From contig NZ_MVOH01000001.1 of the NCBI RefSeq assembly GCF_002286935.1, positions 22,691-86,690 on the forward strand: 64,000 bases of DNA, given 5' to 3'. The DNA comes from Bifidobacterium criceti. GTDB lineage: Bacteria > Actinomycetota > Actinomycetes > Actinomycetales > Bifidobacteriaceae. Positions 55,185 through 63,579 of this stretch are shown one piece after another; the first letter of the stretch is position 1; each line of letters begins with the position of its first letter. The notes beneath the pieces are model-generated. The model was given only the letters and a program-made list of their open reading frames with translations. It was not told where the DNA came from and made no database searches. Both the position numbers and the translations under genes were made by a program.

Positions 55185-57004
55185 CACGACGACTGCTGGA
55201 CGTCACAGCGGTGACGGCGCATACGGAATACGGACCCACCGGTGAACGTAGCGACGTGCCATTGCCGCTCGATGCGGCCGAACCGCAGACGACCCGCGGC
55301 CTCATCGAAATCGCCGTGCACGCGCAATTGTCCGTCGAGAACCCGATCCTCGAGCACGCCACATTCCAGCCGGGGCGTTCGCTCACCGTGACATGTGCAC
55401 TGACCGGATATGCGCAGCCCGCGCCGGAATCGCCGATCCTGTGCCTGTACCAGCACAAGGAGTGGTGGATGAGGCCGTCTTGGGTGAACGGTTTCGAGGA
55501 TGTGCCGGAGCGCACGCAGATGGTGCTGTGGCGGTCGGCGGACGGATGTTGGCATGTATTGCTCGCGGTGAGCAATGGGGAATGCCGCGCTGATATCCGC
55601 GGTGCCGGAGGATGCGCGCGTGAGGTGGCAGTCGACGTGTCGACGAATCAGGTGGGGCATACGACGGTGGAGGGCCTCGCGCTGCTGTACGCGCACGGGG
55701 ATGACCCGTATGCGCTCGTTGAACGATGCGCACGACGTGCCGCACACGTCAACGGCATCGCGGCGATCGATGGTCGTCCGTTCCCGGAGGCGTTGCGTGG
55801 CCTTGGCTGGTGCACGTGGGATTCGCTTGGGCAGGACGTGAGCGAGGACGGCATCCTCGCCAAGATGGACGAATTCAAGGCAAAACAGGTGCCGGTTTCG
55901 TGGGTACTGATCGATGACGGTTGGTCGCAGACGCACAACAACAAGCTGACCGGTTTCGAAGCCGATCCCACCCGCTTCCCCCAAGGGCTCGCGCACACGA
56001 TCGACGTGCTCAAACGGGACTACGGTGTGCGATATGTGGGCGTATGGCAGGCGTTCCACGGGTACTGGGGAGGCGTCGACCTCGAATCCGATGCGTTCAA
56101 TGCGCGCGGATACATGTTCGAGACATTGCCGGATGGCATGACCGTGCCATCTGCACAGCCGACATCGGATGTGCGTGTGGATGGCGCATGCCGTGCCGAG
56201 TTCGGTTGCGGACGGTTCTGGTGGCAGTGGGACGAAGCGCTCGCCCACGCCGGCGTCGACTTTGCGAAGGTGGATGCGCAGAGCACGATGTCGGTGCTCA
56301 CGAGGGGCGCACAATCGTACGGTACGCTGCTCGTGCGGCATCGTGCGGTGGACCTTGCGGCGTCCGCATGCTTCAATAACGCGCTCATCAACTGCATGGG
56401 CATGGCGCCTGAGAACTACTGGAGCCGCCCGACGTCGCCGATCACACGCACAAGCGACGATTTCTTCCCGCGCATCCCCGAATCGCTTCCCGAACATGCG
56501 ATTGAGAACGCCTACTGCTCACTGCTCATGGGCTGCCTCTACCACTGCGACTGGGACATGTTCTGGACGAAGCACCCCGACGCGCATGTGCACGCATGGC
56601 TGCGCTGGTTCAGCGGTGGTCCGATCTACTGCTCCGACGCGCTCGGTGAAACCGAACCGGAGACGCTGTGGCCGTTCTTCGACGAAGACGGCGTGCTGAC
56701 ACATCCCGATGGCGTGGGCGTACCGGTCATAGGCAGTTTGCTCGCCGATCCGGTGCATTCCACGGTGCCCCTTGGCATCCGCAACACGTTCCGCGGCGAA
56801 GAGGTCGTCATGTTCCTCGGGCTGAACACGGACGCGCGGCAGACCGCACACATCGGCGGTGACGGATCGGCATATGCGGTGCGTGATCTGGAGACCGGAG
56901 ACCATACGCAGATCGGCGCCAACGAACCATTCACAATCGAGCTGTCCTACGGCGAATACGCCGTCTTCGCAATCGAATACGAATCCTCTGACGACGAACA
57001 GTGA
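55181..57004 (+). CDS. Raffinose synthase / Sip1-like GH36 protein
   Basis: The 607-residue protein is of the plant-like raffinose-synthase/seed-imbibition subfamily of GH36; bacterial members act as alpha-galactosidases or transglycosidases. The barrel shows LGWCTWDSLG and VLIDDGWSQ, the probable nucleophile Asp in FAKVDAQST and the acid/base Asp in GGPIYCSDALG. The GTG at 55181 has AAGGAG 5 bases before it. It continues the sugar operon interrupted by the island and precedes the GH13 gene. Confidence 0.88.
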   Translation: MTRRLLDVTAVTAHTEYGPTGERSDVPLPLDAAEPQTTRGLIEIAVHAQLSVENPILEHATFQPGRSLTVTCALTGYAQPAPESPILCLYQHKEWWMRPSWVNGFEDVPERTQMVLWRSADGCWHVLLAVSNGECRADIRGAGGCAREVAVDVSTNQVGHTTVEGLALLYAHGDDPYALVERCARRAAHVNGIAAIDGRPFPEALRGLGWCTWDSLGQDVSEDGILAKMDEFKAKQVPVSWVLIDDGWSQTHNNKLTGFEADPTRFPQGLAHTIDVLKRDYGVRYVGVWQAFHGYWGGVDLESDAFNARGYMFETLPDGMTVPSAQPTSDVRVDGACRAEFGCGRFWWQWDEALAHAGVDFAKVDAQSTMSVLTRGAQSYGTLLVRHRAVDLAASACFNNALINCMGMAPENYWSRPTSPITRTSDDFFPRIPESLPEHAIENAYCSLLMGCLYHCDWDMFWTKHPDAHVHAWLRWFSGGPIYCSDALGETEPETLWPFFDEDGVLTHPDGVGVPVIGSLLADPVHSTVPLGIRNTFRGEEVVMFLGLNTDARQTAHIGGDGSAYAVRDLETGDHTQIGANEPFTIELSYGEYAVFAIEYESSDDEQ

Positions 57005-57140
57005 CCGACGACAATCGCACATCCGCACAAAATACTTTCCCACACGCCAACAGCGCACAGCGAATGGGAAACAAAATACGCGGAGACTACGATGTTCTCA
57101 TCTTCGAAACCATCGGCACACCAACGAAGGAGCTGCACAC

Positions 57141-58961
57141 ATGACGACCCTCAACCGACCTTCCATCCCCGACGACGTGCGCACGAACGGCGCGACACCC
57201 AACCCATGGTGGGCGAACGCGGTCGTCTACCAGATCTATCCGCGCAGCTTCCAGGACTCCAACGGCGACGGCATCGGCGATCTCAAAGGCATCACAAGCC
57301 GCCTCGACTACATCGCCGACCTCGGCGTCGACGTGATCTGGCTGAGCCCCGTCTACCAGTCGCCGCAGGACGACAACGGCTACGACATCTCCGACTATCA
57401 GGCGATCGATCCGCTCTTCGGCACGATGGAAGACATGGACGAACTGCTCGAACAGGCGCACGCGCGCGGCATCAAGGTGATCATGGACCTCGTCGTCAAC
57501 CACACGTCCGACGAACACCAATGGTTCCAGGAATCACGTGATCCAAACTCGGACAAGGCGGACTGGTACTGGTGGCGCCCCGCGCGCGAAGGCAAGACAC
57601 CCGGCGAACCGGGCGCCGAACCCAACCAGTGGGGATCGTATTTCGGCGGCTCCGCATGGCAATACGACGAACAGCGCGGCGCATACTTCCTCCACCAATA
57701 TTCGAAGAAACAGCCCGACCTCAACTGGGAGAACCCGGCGGTACGCCAAGCCGTGTACGACATGATGAATTGGTGGATGGACCGCGGCATCGACGGCTTC
57801 CGCATGGACGTCATCACCCAGATCTCAAAAGTCGTCGACACACACGGACGGCTCCCCGGCGAACCCGGCTCCGACATCGACGACTACCCGGTCGGCGAGG
57901 AAGGCTACTCATCGCCGTACCCGTTCTGCTCGGACGGCCCACGCATCGACGAGTTCCTCAAGGAGATGCGACGTGAGGTTTTCGAGAAGCGCGGCGGCTA
58001 CATGAACGTCGGCGAAGCCCCCGGCGTCGACGCCGTGCGCAACGAATACATCACCGACCCGGCGAACAAGGAACTCGACATGCTGTTCCTCTTCGACCAC
58101 GTCGGCATCGACCAAGGCGACTGCAAATGGGACATCGTCAAGTTCGACGTGCGCCATCTGCGCGAACAGCTCAAAGCGCAGCAGGAAGCCGTGCATGACC
58201 GCGGGTGGGCGAGCCTGTTCACATGCAACCACGACCAGCCACGCGTCGTGACACGGTGGGGCGACGACTCGGACGAAGAGAACCGCGCACACTCCGCGAA
58301 AGCCTTCGGCATGCTCATACATCTGCACCGGGGCACGCCGTACATCTACCAGGGCGAGGAACTCGGCATGACGGGCGCGCATTTCACGAAACTCGAACAG
58401 TACCGCGACCTCGAAGCGATCAACGCATACCGCCAGCGCGTCGAGGAAGCGCACGTGCAGACCAGTGAATCGATGATGGGCGCGCTCGCGATGTTCGGCC
58501 GCGACAACGCGCGCACGCCGATGCAGTGGGACGGCTCGCGATACGCCGGTTTCACGGCGGCGGACGCGGCGCGCGAACCGTGGATCTCGGTCAACCCGAA
58601 CCATGTGGAGATCAACGCGGCTGCGCAGTTCGACGACCCGGACTCCGTGTATGCGTTCTACAAGAAGCTCGTCAACCTGCGGCACAACAGCCCGGTCGTC
58701 GCAGCCGGCGAGTGGGAACTCGTCGATGACGATGACGCGGCGGTGTACGCGTTCACGCGCACACTCGGCGAGGACCGCATGCTCGTCATGATCAACCTGA
58801 GCGGCAGGCATGCGGCACTGCCAGCGCGCGTACAGGAGCTGCTGCGCGATGGCGTGGGGGAGGATCATGTGGTGCTGAGCACCTATGACGCGATCCACAG
58901 CGTCAAGTCGATCGCGAAGGGCGAGCTCGCCGAATGGGAAGGCGTCGTCGTCCAGCTGTGA
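57141..58961 (+). CDS. Oligo-1,6-glucosidase / alpha-glucosidase, GH13
   Basis: This alpha-glucosidase cleaves alpha-1,6 or alpha-1,1/1,3 glucosides; in bifidobacteria such genes accompany raffinose and sucrose-type sugars. The 606 residues show VVYQIYPRSFQDSNGDG, the nucleophile Asp in GFRMDVITQI, the acid/base Glu in NVGEAPG and the transition-state Asp in CNHDQPR. QPDLNWENP is typical of the oligo-1,6-glucosidase subfamily. AAGGAGC precedes the ATG at 57141. It is the last gene of the split operon. Confidence 0.92.
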   Translation: MTTLNRPSIPDDVRTNGATPNPWWANAVVYQIYPRSFQDSNGDGIGDLKGITSRLDYIADLGVDVIWLSPVYQSPQDDNGYDISDYQAIDPLFGTMEDMDELLEQAHARGIKVIMDLVVNHTSDEHQWFQESRDPNSDKADWYWWRPAREGKTPGEPGAEPNQWGSYFGGSAWQYDEQRGAYFLHQYSKKQPDLNWENPAVRQAVYDMMNWWMDRGIDGFRMDVITQISKVVDTHGRLPGEPGSDIDDYPVGEEGYSSPYPFCSDGPRIDEFLKEMRREVFEKRGGYMNVGEAPGVDAVRNEYITDPANKELDMLFLFDHVGIDQGDCKWDIVKFDVRHLREQLKAQQEAVHDRGWASLFTCNHDQPRVVTRWGDDSDEENRAHSAKAFGMLIHLHRGTPYIYQGEELGMTGAHFTKLEQYRDLEAINAYRQRVEEAHVQTSESMMGALAMFGRDNARTPMQWDGSRYAGFTAADAAREPWISVNPNHVEINAAAQFDDPDSVYAFYKKLVNLRHNSPVVAAGEWELVDDDDAAVYAFTRTLGEDRMLVMINLSGRHAALPARVQELLRDGVGEDHVVLSTYDAIHSVKSIAKGELAEWEGVVVQL

Positions 58962-59000
58962 CGGCGGATGCACTGGACACGATATGCGGATCTGCCTCAT

Positions 59001-59039
59001 GGTTGCGGCCACTACGCGGACGCCGGAGTGGCCGCAACC
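59001..59039 (+). terminator. Terminator after the GH13 gene
   Basis: A perfect 13-bp stem (59001-59013 with 59027-59039) has a 13-base loop, 40 bases after the stop. Confidence 0.7.
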
Positions 59040-59064
59040 GTGCGGAACCTTACAATAACGGGTT

Positions 59065-60330
59065 ATGGAACAGAAAGATGTGTTGCAAGCGATGTGGCAT
59101 GACCATGCCGCCGAATTGAAACTGGCCGCCGAACGACTCGATGGGACCGCGAAACATACGCAGATCATCGCGTCCCCGGTCCTGTCGGAAATGACCGGCC
59201 ACAAGATCCTGCTCAAGCCTGAGAACCTACAGGTGACCGGATCGTTCAAGATTCGTGGCGCTTACAACAAGATCGCGTCGCTCACCGACGAAGAACTCGA
59301 CCGCGGCATCGTCACCGCGTCCGCAGGCAACCATGCGCAGGGCGTCGCGTACGCGGCGCGCGAACGCGGCGCGAAAGCGACGATTCTGATGCCCGAGATC
59401 ACGCCTCCGCTCAAAGTGGACGCGACGAAAGCGTACGGCGCGGACGTCGTGCTGCACGGCGACGTGTTCGACGAGGCCGCCGCATACGCGATCGAACTGA
59501 GCCAGAACGAAGGCATGACCTATGTGCCGCCGTTCGACGACTACGAGGTATTGTGCGGCCAGGGCACGATTGCGATGGAGATCCTCGAGGACGTCCCGGA
59601 CGTGACCGACATCGTCGTGCCGCTCGGCGGCGGCGGCCTTGGCGCGGGCGTCGCGCTCGCCGTGAAGACGTTCCGCCCCGACGTGCGCGTCATCGGCGCG
59701 ATCCCCGAAGGGTCGCCCGCATGGCGCAAATCACTCGACACGGGCCGTGTCGTCGCCGCCGACAAAGTCGTCACATCGGCGGAAGGCGTCGCCGTGCGCC
59801 GTCCGGGCGACCTCACGTTCGCGCTCCTCAACGAGTTCCTCGACGACCTCATCGAGGTCTCCGAGCGCGACATCAACGAAATGATCCTGCTCATGCTCGA
59901 AAAGCACAAGATGGTCGTCGAAGCCGCGGGCGCCGTTTCACTCGCCGCGCTCGAGCACCTCAACCTGCGCTCGCGCAAGTTCGCGGAAGCACAAGGGGAG
60001 CATGTCGTCGTCCCGATCATGTCGGGCGGCAACATCGACACCGTCACAATCGGCGCCGTCATCCAGAAGGGCATGATCGCGCGCGGCCGCATCATGAACT
60101 TCGAAGTCGAACTGCCGGATACGCCGGGCCAGCTCGTCAAGGTCGCGACGATCCTCGCGAAGGCGCGCGCGAACGTCATCGCACTCGACCATGACCAGTT
60201 CAAGGCGAACGGCCACTATACGAATTCAGTCGCGCTCGGCGTCACCGTTGAGACGAACGGTCCCGAACACATCGAGCAGGTCATGCAGATGATGCGCGAG
60301 GCCGGCTACACGCCGAAACGCATCTACTGA
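59065..60330 (+). CDS. ilvA: Threonine ammonia-lyase with C-terminal ACT domain
   Basis: This PLP enzyme deaminates threonine to 2-oxobutanoate, the first step to isoleucine. The 421 residues contain the PLP-lysine motif VTGSFKIRGAYNKI (K at about 62), the glycine loop PLGGGGLGAG, SAGNHAQGVA, and a C-terminal ACT-like domain (about 335-421, FEVELPDTPGQLVKVATILA). The short form resembles the catabolic/biosynthetic type found in actinobacteria. The ATG at 59065 starts MEQKDVLQAM. Confidence 0.92.
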   Translation: MEQKDVLQAMWHDHAAELKLAAERLDGTAKHTQIIASPVLSEMTGHKILLKPENLQVTGSFKIRGAYNKIASLTDEELDRGIVTASAGNHAQGVAYAARERGAKATILMPEITPPLKVDATKAYGADVVLHGDVFDEAAAYAIELSQNEGMTYVPPFDDYEVLCGQGTIAMEILEDVPDVTDIVVPLGGGGLGAGVALAVKTFRPDVRVIGAIPEGSPAWRKSLDTGRVVAADKVVTSAEGVAVRRPGDLTFALLNEFLDDLIEVSERDINEMILLMLEKHKMVVEAAGAVSLAALEHLNLRSRKFAEAQGEHVVVPIMSGGNIDTVTIGAVIQKGMIARGRIMNFEVELPDTPGQLVKVATILAKARANVIALDHDQFKANGHYTNSVALGVTVETNGPEHIEQVMQMMREAGYTPKRIY

Positions 60331-60419
60331 TGCCGGATTGTACGGATCTGTGGTTCTGTGGATTGTGCGGATTCCGCAGATCCGTACATCGATGGTGATC
60401 GCGTACGTGGCATCGATGA

Positions 60420-60463
60420 GTTTCACGTGCAACGTGCGCGTGCGTGCATGTTGCACGTGAAAC
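60420..60463. promoter_or_regulatory. Inverted pair of parS sites
   Basis: GTTTCACGTGCAAC (60420-60433) and its exact reverse complement GTTGCACGTGAAAC (60450-60463) flank a 16-base spacer. Each differs from the palindromic parS by one base (13 of 14), the best matches in the window. They lie about 54 kb from parB. Confidence 0.8.
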
Positions 60464-60480
60464 AGACATCATGACGAACC

Positions 60481-60523
60481 AAGGACCGGGCATACGGAAC
60501 GATGTTCCGTATGCCCGGTCCTT
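60481..60523 (+). terminator. Terminator after ilvA / parS pair
   Basis: A perfect 20-bp stem (60481-60500 with 60504-60523) has a GAT loop, followed by TTTGTTG. The 365-bp gap to the next gene otherwise holds the parS pair. Confidence 0.85.
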
Positions 60524-60695
60524 TTTGTTGTTGTCGCGCGCGTTGTGCGGCGTGGTTCGCGCGCGTACAACGCCGCTTGTCGCGTGAAATGTACCGCTCA
60601 TCGCAACGACGGGGTTTCCGATGGACGATTCGGGTACGGTTGCGGTAACGGTCCGCAACGGCGGAACCGAAGAAACGGAAGAGAGGAGCGCGGCC

Positions 60696-61169
60696 ATGCG
60701 CGTCGAATTGTCGGTCGGACCCACAGTGGGGCACGAGGAGGCGCGCATCGCGGCGCGCGCGTCGTGCGCCGCGCTCGACAAGGCGGTCGAACTGCTCGCC
60801 TCGATCGGCGCCGACGCGACGATCATCGAACGCGAAGGCGGCCTGTGCAACGCGGTGCTCGGCAGACGCGGCGGCGACGCCATTGTCGTGCCGATCCCCG
60901 ACGTCATCGTCGCGCGCGCGGACAACGGCGCCGTGCAGCTCGTGACGACGAAGGGCACGCTCAAAACAAACAGCCGACTCTACGAACTCGAACGTCAGCT
61001 CGGGGCGGATTTCGTACGTGTGAGCAAATCCGCGATCGTCAACATCAACGCGATCGACCGCGTCGAAAGCGGCTTCGGCGGCGCGTACGGCGTACGTATG
61101 CACGACGGCGCCGTCGAATGGATCTCACGACGCTACCTCGGCGCATTCAAGTCCGCGATCGGCATGTGA
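60696..61169 (+). CDS. LytTR-domain DNA-binding protein
   Basis: This transcription regulator has 157 residues. The N-terminal 55 residues show no receiver domain, and the LytTR domain (about 65-157) has VVPIPDVIVARADNGAVQLV, LYELERQLGADFVRVSKSAIVNI and RYLGAFK. The ATG at 60696 has GAGAGGAG before it. It forms an operon with the DUF3021 membrane gene 66 bases downstream, the standard pairing in which the membrane protein controls the regulator without a histidine kinase. Confidence 0.85.
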   Translation: MRVELSVGPTVGHEEARIAARASCAALDKAVELLASIGADATIIEREGGLCNAVLGRRGGDAIVVPIPDVIVARADNGAVQLVTTKGTLKTNSRLYELERQLGADFVRVSKSAIVNINAIDRVESGFGGAYGVRMHDGAVEWISRRYLGAFKSAIGM

Positions 61170-61235
61170 ATGCGCGCGGCGCGTCCTATATTCAACAATT
61201 CAATATCGTCAATACATATCGTAAAGGAGATTGAT

Positions 61236-61691
61236 ATGAACAACGGACTTGAGTCGAACAGTGGCGTCGGCAAAGCACTCATGAAATACACGGCGGTCGG
61301 CATCGGCATCGCCGCGTTCATCTCGATGGCGTTCTCGGCGATCGCGGGTCTTGTGATGGGCGGCGATACGGGCGCGCTCCTCGTCAAGCAGTTCGCGGCG
61401 ATGCTCGCGATCGGCGTCGCCTACGGTGCGCCGGCAGTCGTCTGGCTCAACGACCGCCTCGCGAAATGGGCGCAGATGCTCATCGCGCTCGCGCCGGGCA
61501 CGGTCGTCTACATGCTCGTCGCGTGGTGGATCGGCTGGATTCCGCGCCAATACGGCGCGTGGGCGGTTGTGAGCACCATCGTGTGCGTCGTTGTGTTCAC
61601 GGCGGTCATCTCCGCGATCTGCGGTGTGGTGTTCCGCGCCGACGTGCGCCGCATGAACGCGCAGCTCAAGTTGCGTCAGCGGCGCAACTGA
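61236..61691 (+). CDS. DUF3021-family membrane protein
   Basis: The 151-residue protein has four hydrophobic helices (about 19-40, 47-66, 80-98, 108-130) and a charged tail, as in DUF3021 proteins that accompany LytTR regulators. It probably senses the envelope or restrains the regulator (inferred from the pairing). AAAGGAGA precedes the ATG at 61236. Confidence 0.8.
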   Translation: MNNGLESNSGVGKALMKYTAVGIGIAAFISMAFSAIAGLVMGGDTGALLVKQFAAMLAIGVAYGAPAVVWLNDRLAKWAQMLIALAPGTVVYMLVAWWIGWIPRQYGAWAVVSTIVCVVVFTAVISAICGVVFRADVRRMNAQLKLRQRRN

Positions 61692-61703
61692 GCGCGGCTG
61701 CAC

Positions 61704-62486
61704 TCACTTGTTCGCGGCGATTGTCTCCTCGACGAGCGCAGGCAGTGCGGTCGCGATGTCGTCATGGATGAGACGGTCCGCGAGCGAATCGTATTGTGTG
61801 CGCCCCATGTTCATGATCGTGATCGGCGTGCCCGCTTGCGCGGCCGCCGGCACGATGCTCGCGGCCGGGAACACTTCAAGCGTCGAACCGACGACCCACA
61901 ATTCGTCCGCCTGCTGCGCCGCGCGGATCGAACGCTCCATCGCACCCTCCGGCAGCATTTCCCCGAAGTACACGACGTCTGTTTTCAGCAGTCCATTGCA
62001 GGGCATATTGCCGCTGTACGGCAGCTTACGGTGGCAATGCGGATCGGGTTCCTCGTCGAGCTTCGCCATGATGTCCGCCGTGTCGTAGCGCGCGTGGCAT
62101 GTGAGGCAATGCGATGTGCCGATCGTGCCGTGCAGGTTCACGATTTTGTCCGGGCTATTGCCGGCTTTTTCGTGGAGTGCGTCGAAGTTCTGTGTCGCGA
62201 TGAGGCTGAGCAGTCCCGCTTTCTCCAAATCGACGAGCGCATAGTGCGCCGCACCGGGCTTCGCGTTCCACACGGGCGATTCCTTCTGCCACCGCCACGA
62301 GTATTCGCGCGCTTCCTTGTCCGAGAGGAACGCGTCGATGTCGTACACCTGCATCTGGTCCGGATGTTTCGTCCATACGCCGTCGGGGCCGCGGAAATCG
62401 GGGATCCCCGCCGAGGTGGAGATGCCCGCTCCCGTGAATACCATGATTTTCTTCATCGGTGTGCCCGCTGCTGTCGTGTCCGTCAT
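61704..62486 (-). CDS. Sir2-family NAD-dependent protein deacylase
   Basis: The 260-residue sirtuin has GAGISTSAGIPDFRG, TQNFDALHEKAG and the catalytic His in VNLHGTIG. The zinc module has CLTC followed by a second cysteine pair spaced by 11 residues (CHRKLPYSGNMPCNG), wider than the usual CxxC. FGEMLPEGAM and GSTLEVFPAA complete the NAD site. The ATG at 62486 is used; ATG 62456 (MKKIMVFTG) is a shorter option. Confidence 0.9.
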   Translation of the reverse strand: MTDTTAAGTPMKKIMVFTGAGISTSAGIPDFRGPDGVWTKHPDQMQVYDIDAFLSDKEAREYSWRWQKESPVWNAKPGAAHYALVDLEKAGLLSLIATQNFDALHEKAGNSPDKIVNLHGTIGTSHCLTCHARYDTADIMAKLDEEPDPHCHRKLPYSGNMPCNGLLKTDVVYFGEMLPEGAMERSIRAAQQADELWVVGSTLEVFPAASIVPAAAQAGTPITIMNMGRTQYDSLADRLIHDDIATALPALVEETIAANK

Positions 62487-62619
62487 TGCGCCGTGCTCCT
62501 GTCCCTGTTTTCCTGATCATCGCGGTGCACGCGGTGTGCATCGTGTGCCGCTGATTTCAGTTCTACACCACGTTTGTTGTGTTGTGTTGTGCCGCGTTTG
62601 TGTGGATGTACCCGCCGGT

Positions 62620-62990
62620 GTCGTGCGTTGCCGCAGGTTGTGGTGCCGCTGGTCGCTGGGAGAGTGCCGGCGTCGTGCGTTCCCGCAAAGTGCGGTGCGG
62701 CTGGTCGCAGTAGTGCCTGTTTGCGTCGCGCGTCGCCGCCGGTTGTGGGGTTGGTGCCTGTATGTGTCGCGCGTTGCCGCAGATTGAGGGGCGGCACGAC
62801 GCGTGCCTTCCATCAGCGTCGTGCGTTTCCGTATCGCACGGGGCTGCTGGTCGACTGGTCAGCGTCAGTATCGTGTGGCACTGCAAGATCTGGTGTCGCT
62901 GGTCGCGGGGATGCCTGCGGCGTCGCGAATGCCTGCATGGTGGATGACGCTGGATGGATGGGGGTCTGTTTGCGTCGTGTGTTGTTGCGC
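62620..62990. repeat. Degenerate tandem repeat, about 41-53 bp units
   Basis: Units beginning GTCGTGCGTT or GTCGCGCGTT recur at about 62620, 62672, 62725, 62766 and 62818. Most continue with CGC-rich sequence and GCCGCTGGTCGC or close variants. No coding frame with sensible composition is visible on either strand. It lies in the 1.1-kb gap between the sirtuin gene and 16S rRNA. Confidence 0.6.
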
Positions 62991-62999
62991 AGTGGGGTG

Positions 63000-63284
63000 G
63001 TGCTGATCAGGGGAGGGCCTCTGGTTGTGGGTCGTCGTGGACTGTGGTGTCGTTGGTGGGGGCGCTACCGGTGTGGTGGTGGGTGCGTGTTTGGTGGTGT
63101 GTGACATGTTGGGAGTGGTTTTCGACACGCGGGTGGTTGTGGTGTTGTGGGTGGTTGTTGTGGGTGGTGTTGGGTGGTTGGGGTGGTGTGGGGTGGTTTG
63201 CGACACGCCGGTGGTGGTGTTGTGTTTGTTGGGTTTTGGGGGTGTTTGGTTGGGGGTGGGTTTGCGTTTTGGTTGGGGGTGGTG
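63000..63284 (+). other. G/T-skewed non-coding tract with potential G-quadruplex
   Basis: The plus strand here is almost devoid of C and A. Four G-runs at 63162-63193, separated by loops of 7, 5 and 6 bases, satisfy the common quadruplex pattern, and more G-runs follow at 63231-63260. No gene is apparent. It lies directly upstream of the predicted rRNA promoter. Confidence 0.7.
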
Positions 63285-63290
63285 TAAGTT
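63262..63290 (+). promoter_or_regulatory. Candidate rRNA operon promoter
   Basis: TTGCGT (63262-63267) and TAAGTT (63285-63290) are spaced by 17 bases, about 290 bases before the mature 16S 5' end. The -10 match is modest; the position and the end of the G/T tract are the main support. Confidence 0.35.
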
Positions 63291-63579
63291 TCTTGTCTTG
63301 CTGCCGGTCGGTGAGCTTCGGGACTGGGTCCTGGTGGTTCGTGGGCTGTGTGTGGTGGTTTGAGAACTCAATAGTGTGTACTGTACTACTTCATCATGCG
63401 ACCATGTTTTTGGTTGTGTGGTGGTCTTTTGATTGCCAGTCCGATGCCCGCCCGTGTGGTACCCGAGGGGGTTTGATGGGTGTCGGGGTTTTTGTGTGAC
63501 CGTCCTTCCTTATTGGATGGTCCGTCTGATTTCTTTTGGAAATTATGAGTCATCTGTTGGATGTCTTCATGAAGGTTTT
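63291..63579 (+). other. 16S rRNA precursor leader
   Basis: This 289-bp stretch contains no gene. It carries TTTGAGAACTCAATAGTGTG at 63359-63378, an element common in actinobacterial rRNA precursor leaders and spacers. Confidence 0.6.

Noticed and set aside
57530..57544. GGAATCACGTGATCC palindrome in the GH13 gene as another parS site
   Set aside because: Only the central CACGTG is shared; the flanks do not match GTTT/AAAC, and it encodes normal GH13 residues.
62487..63560. Open frames on both strands in the G/T-rich gap before 16S rRNA
   Set aside because: They are long only because stop codons are rare in the skewed sequence; composition is Thr/His/Pro- or Val/Gly/Trp-rich without domains or ribosome binding sites.
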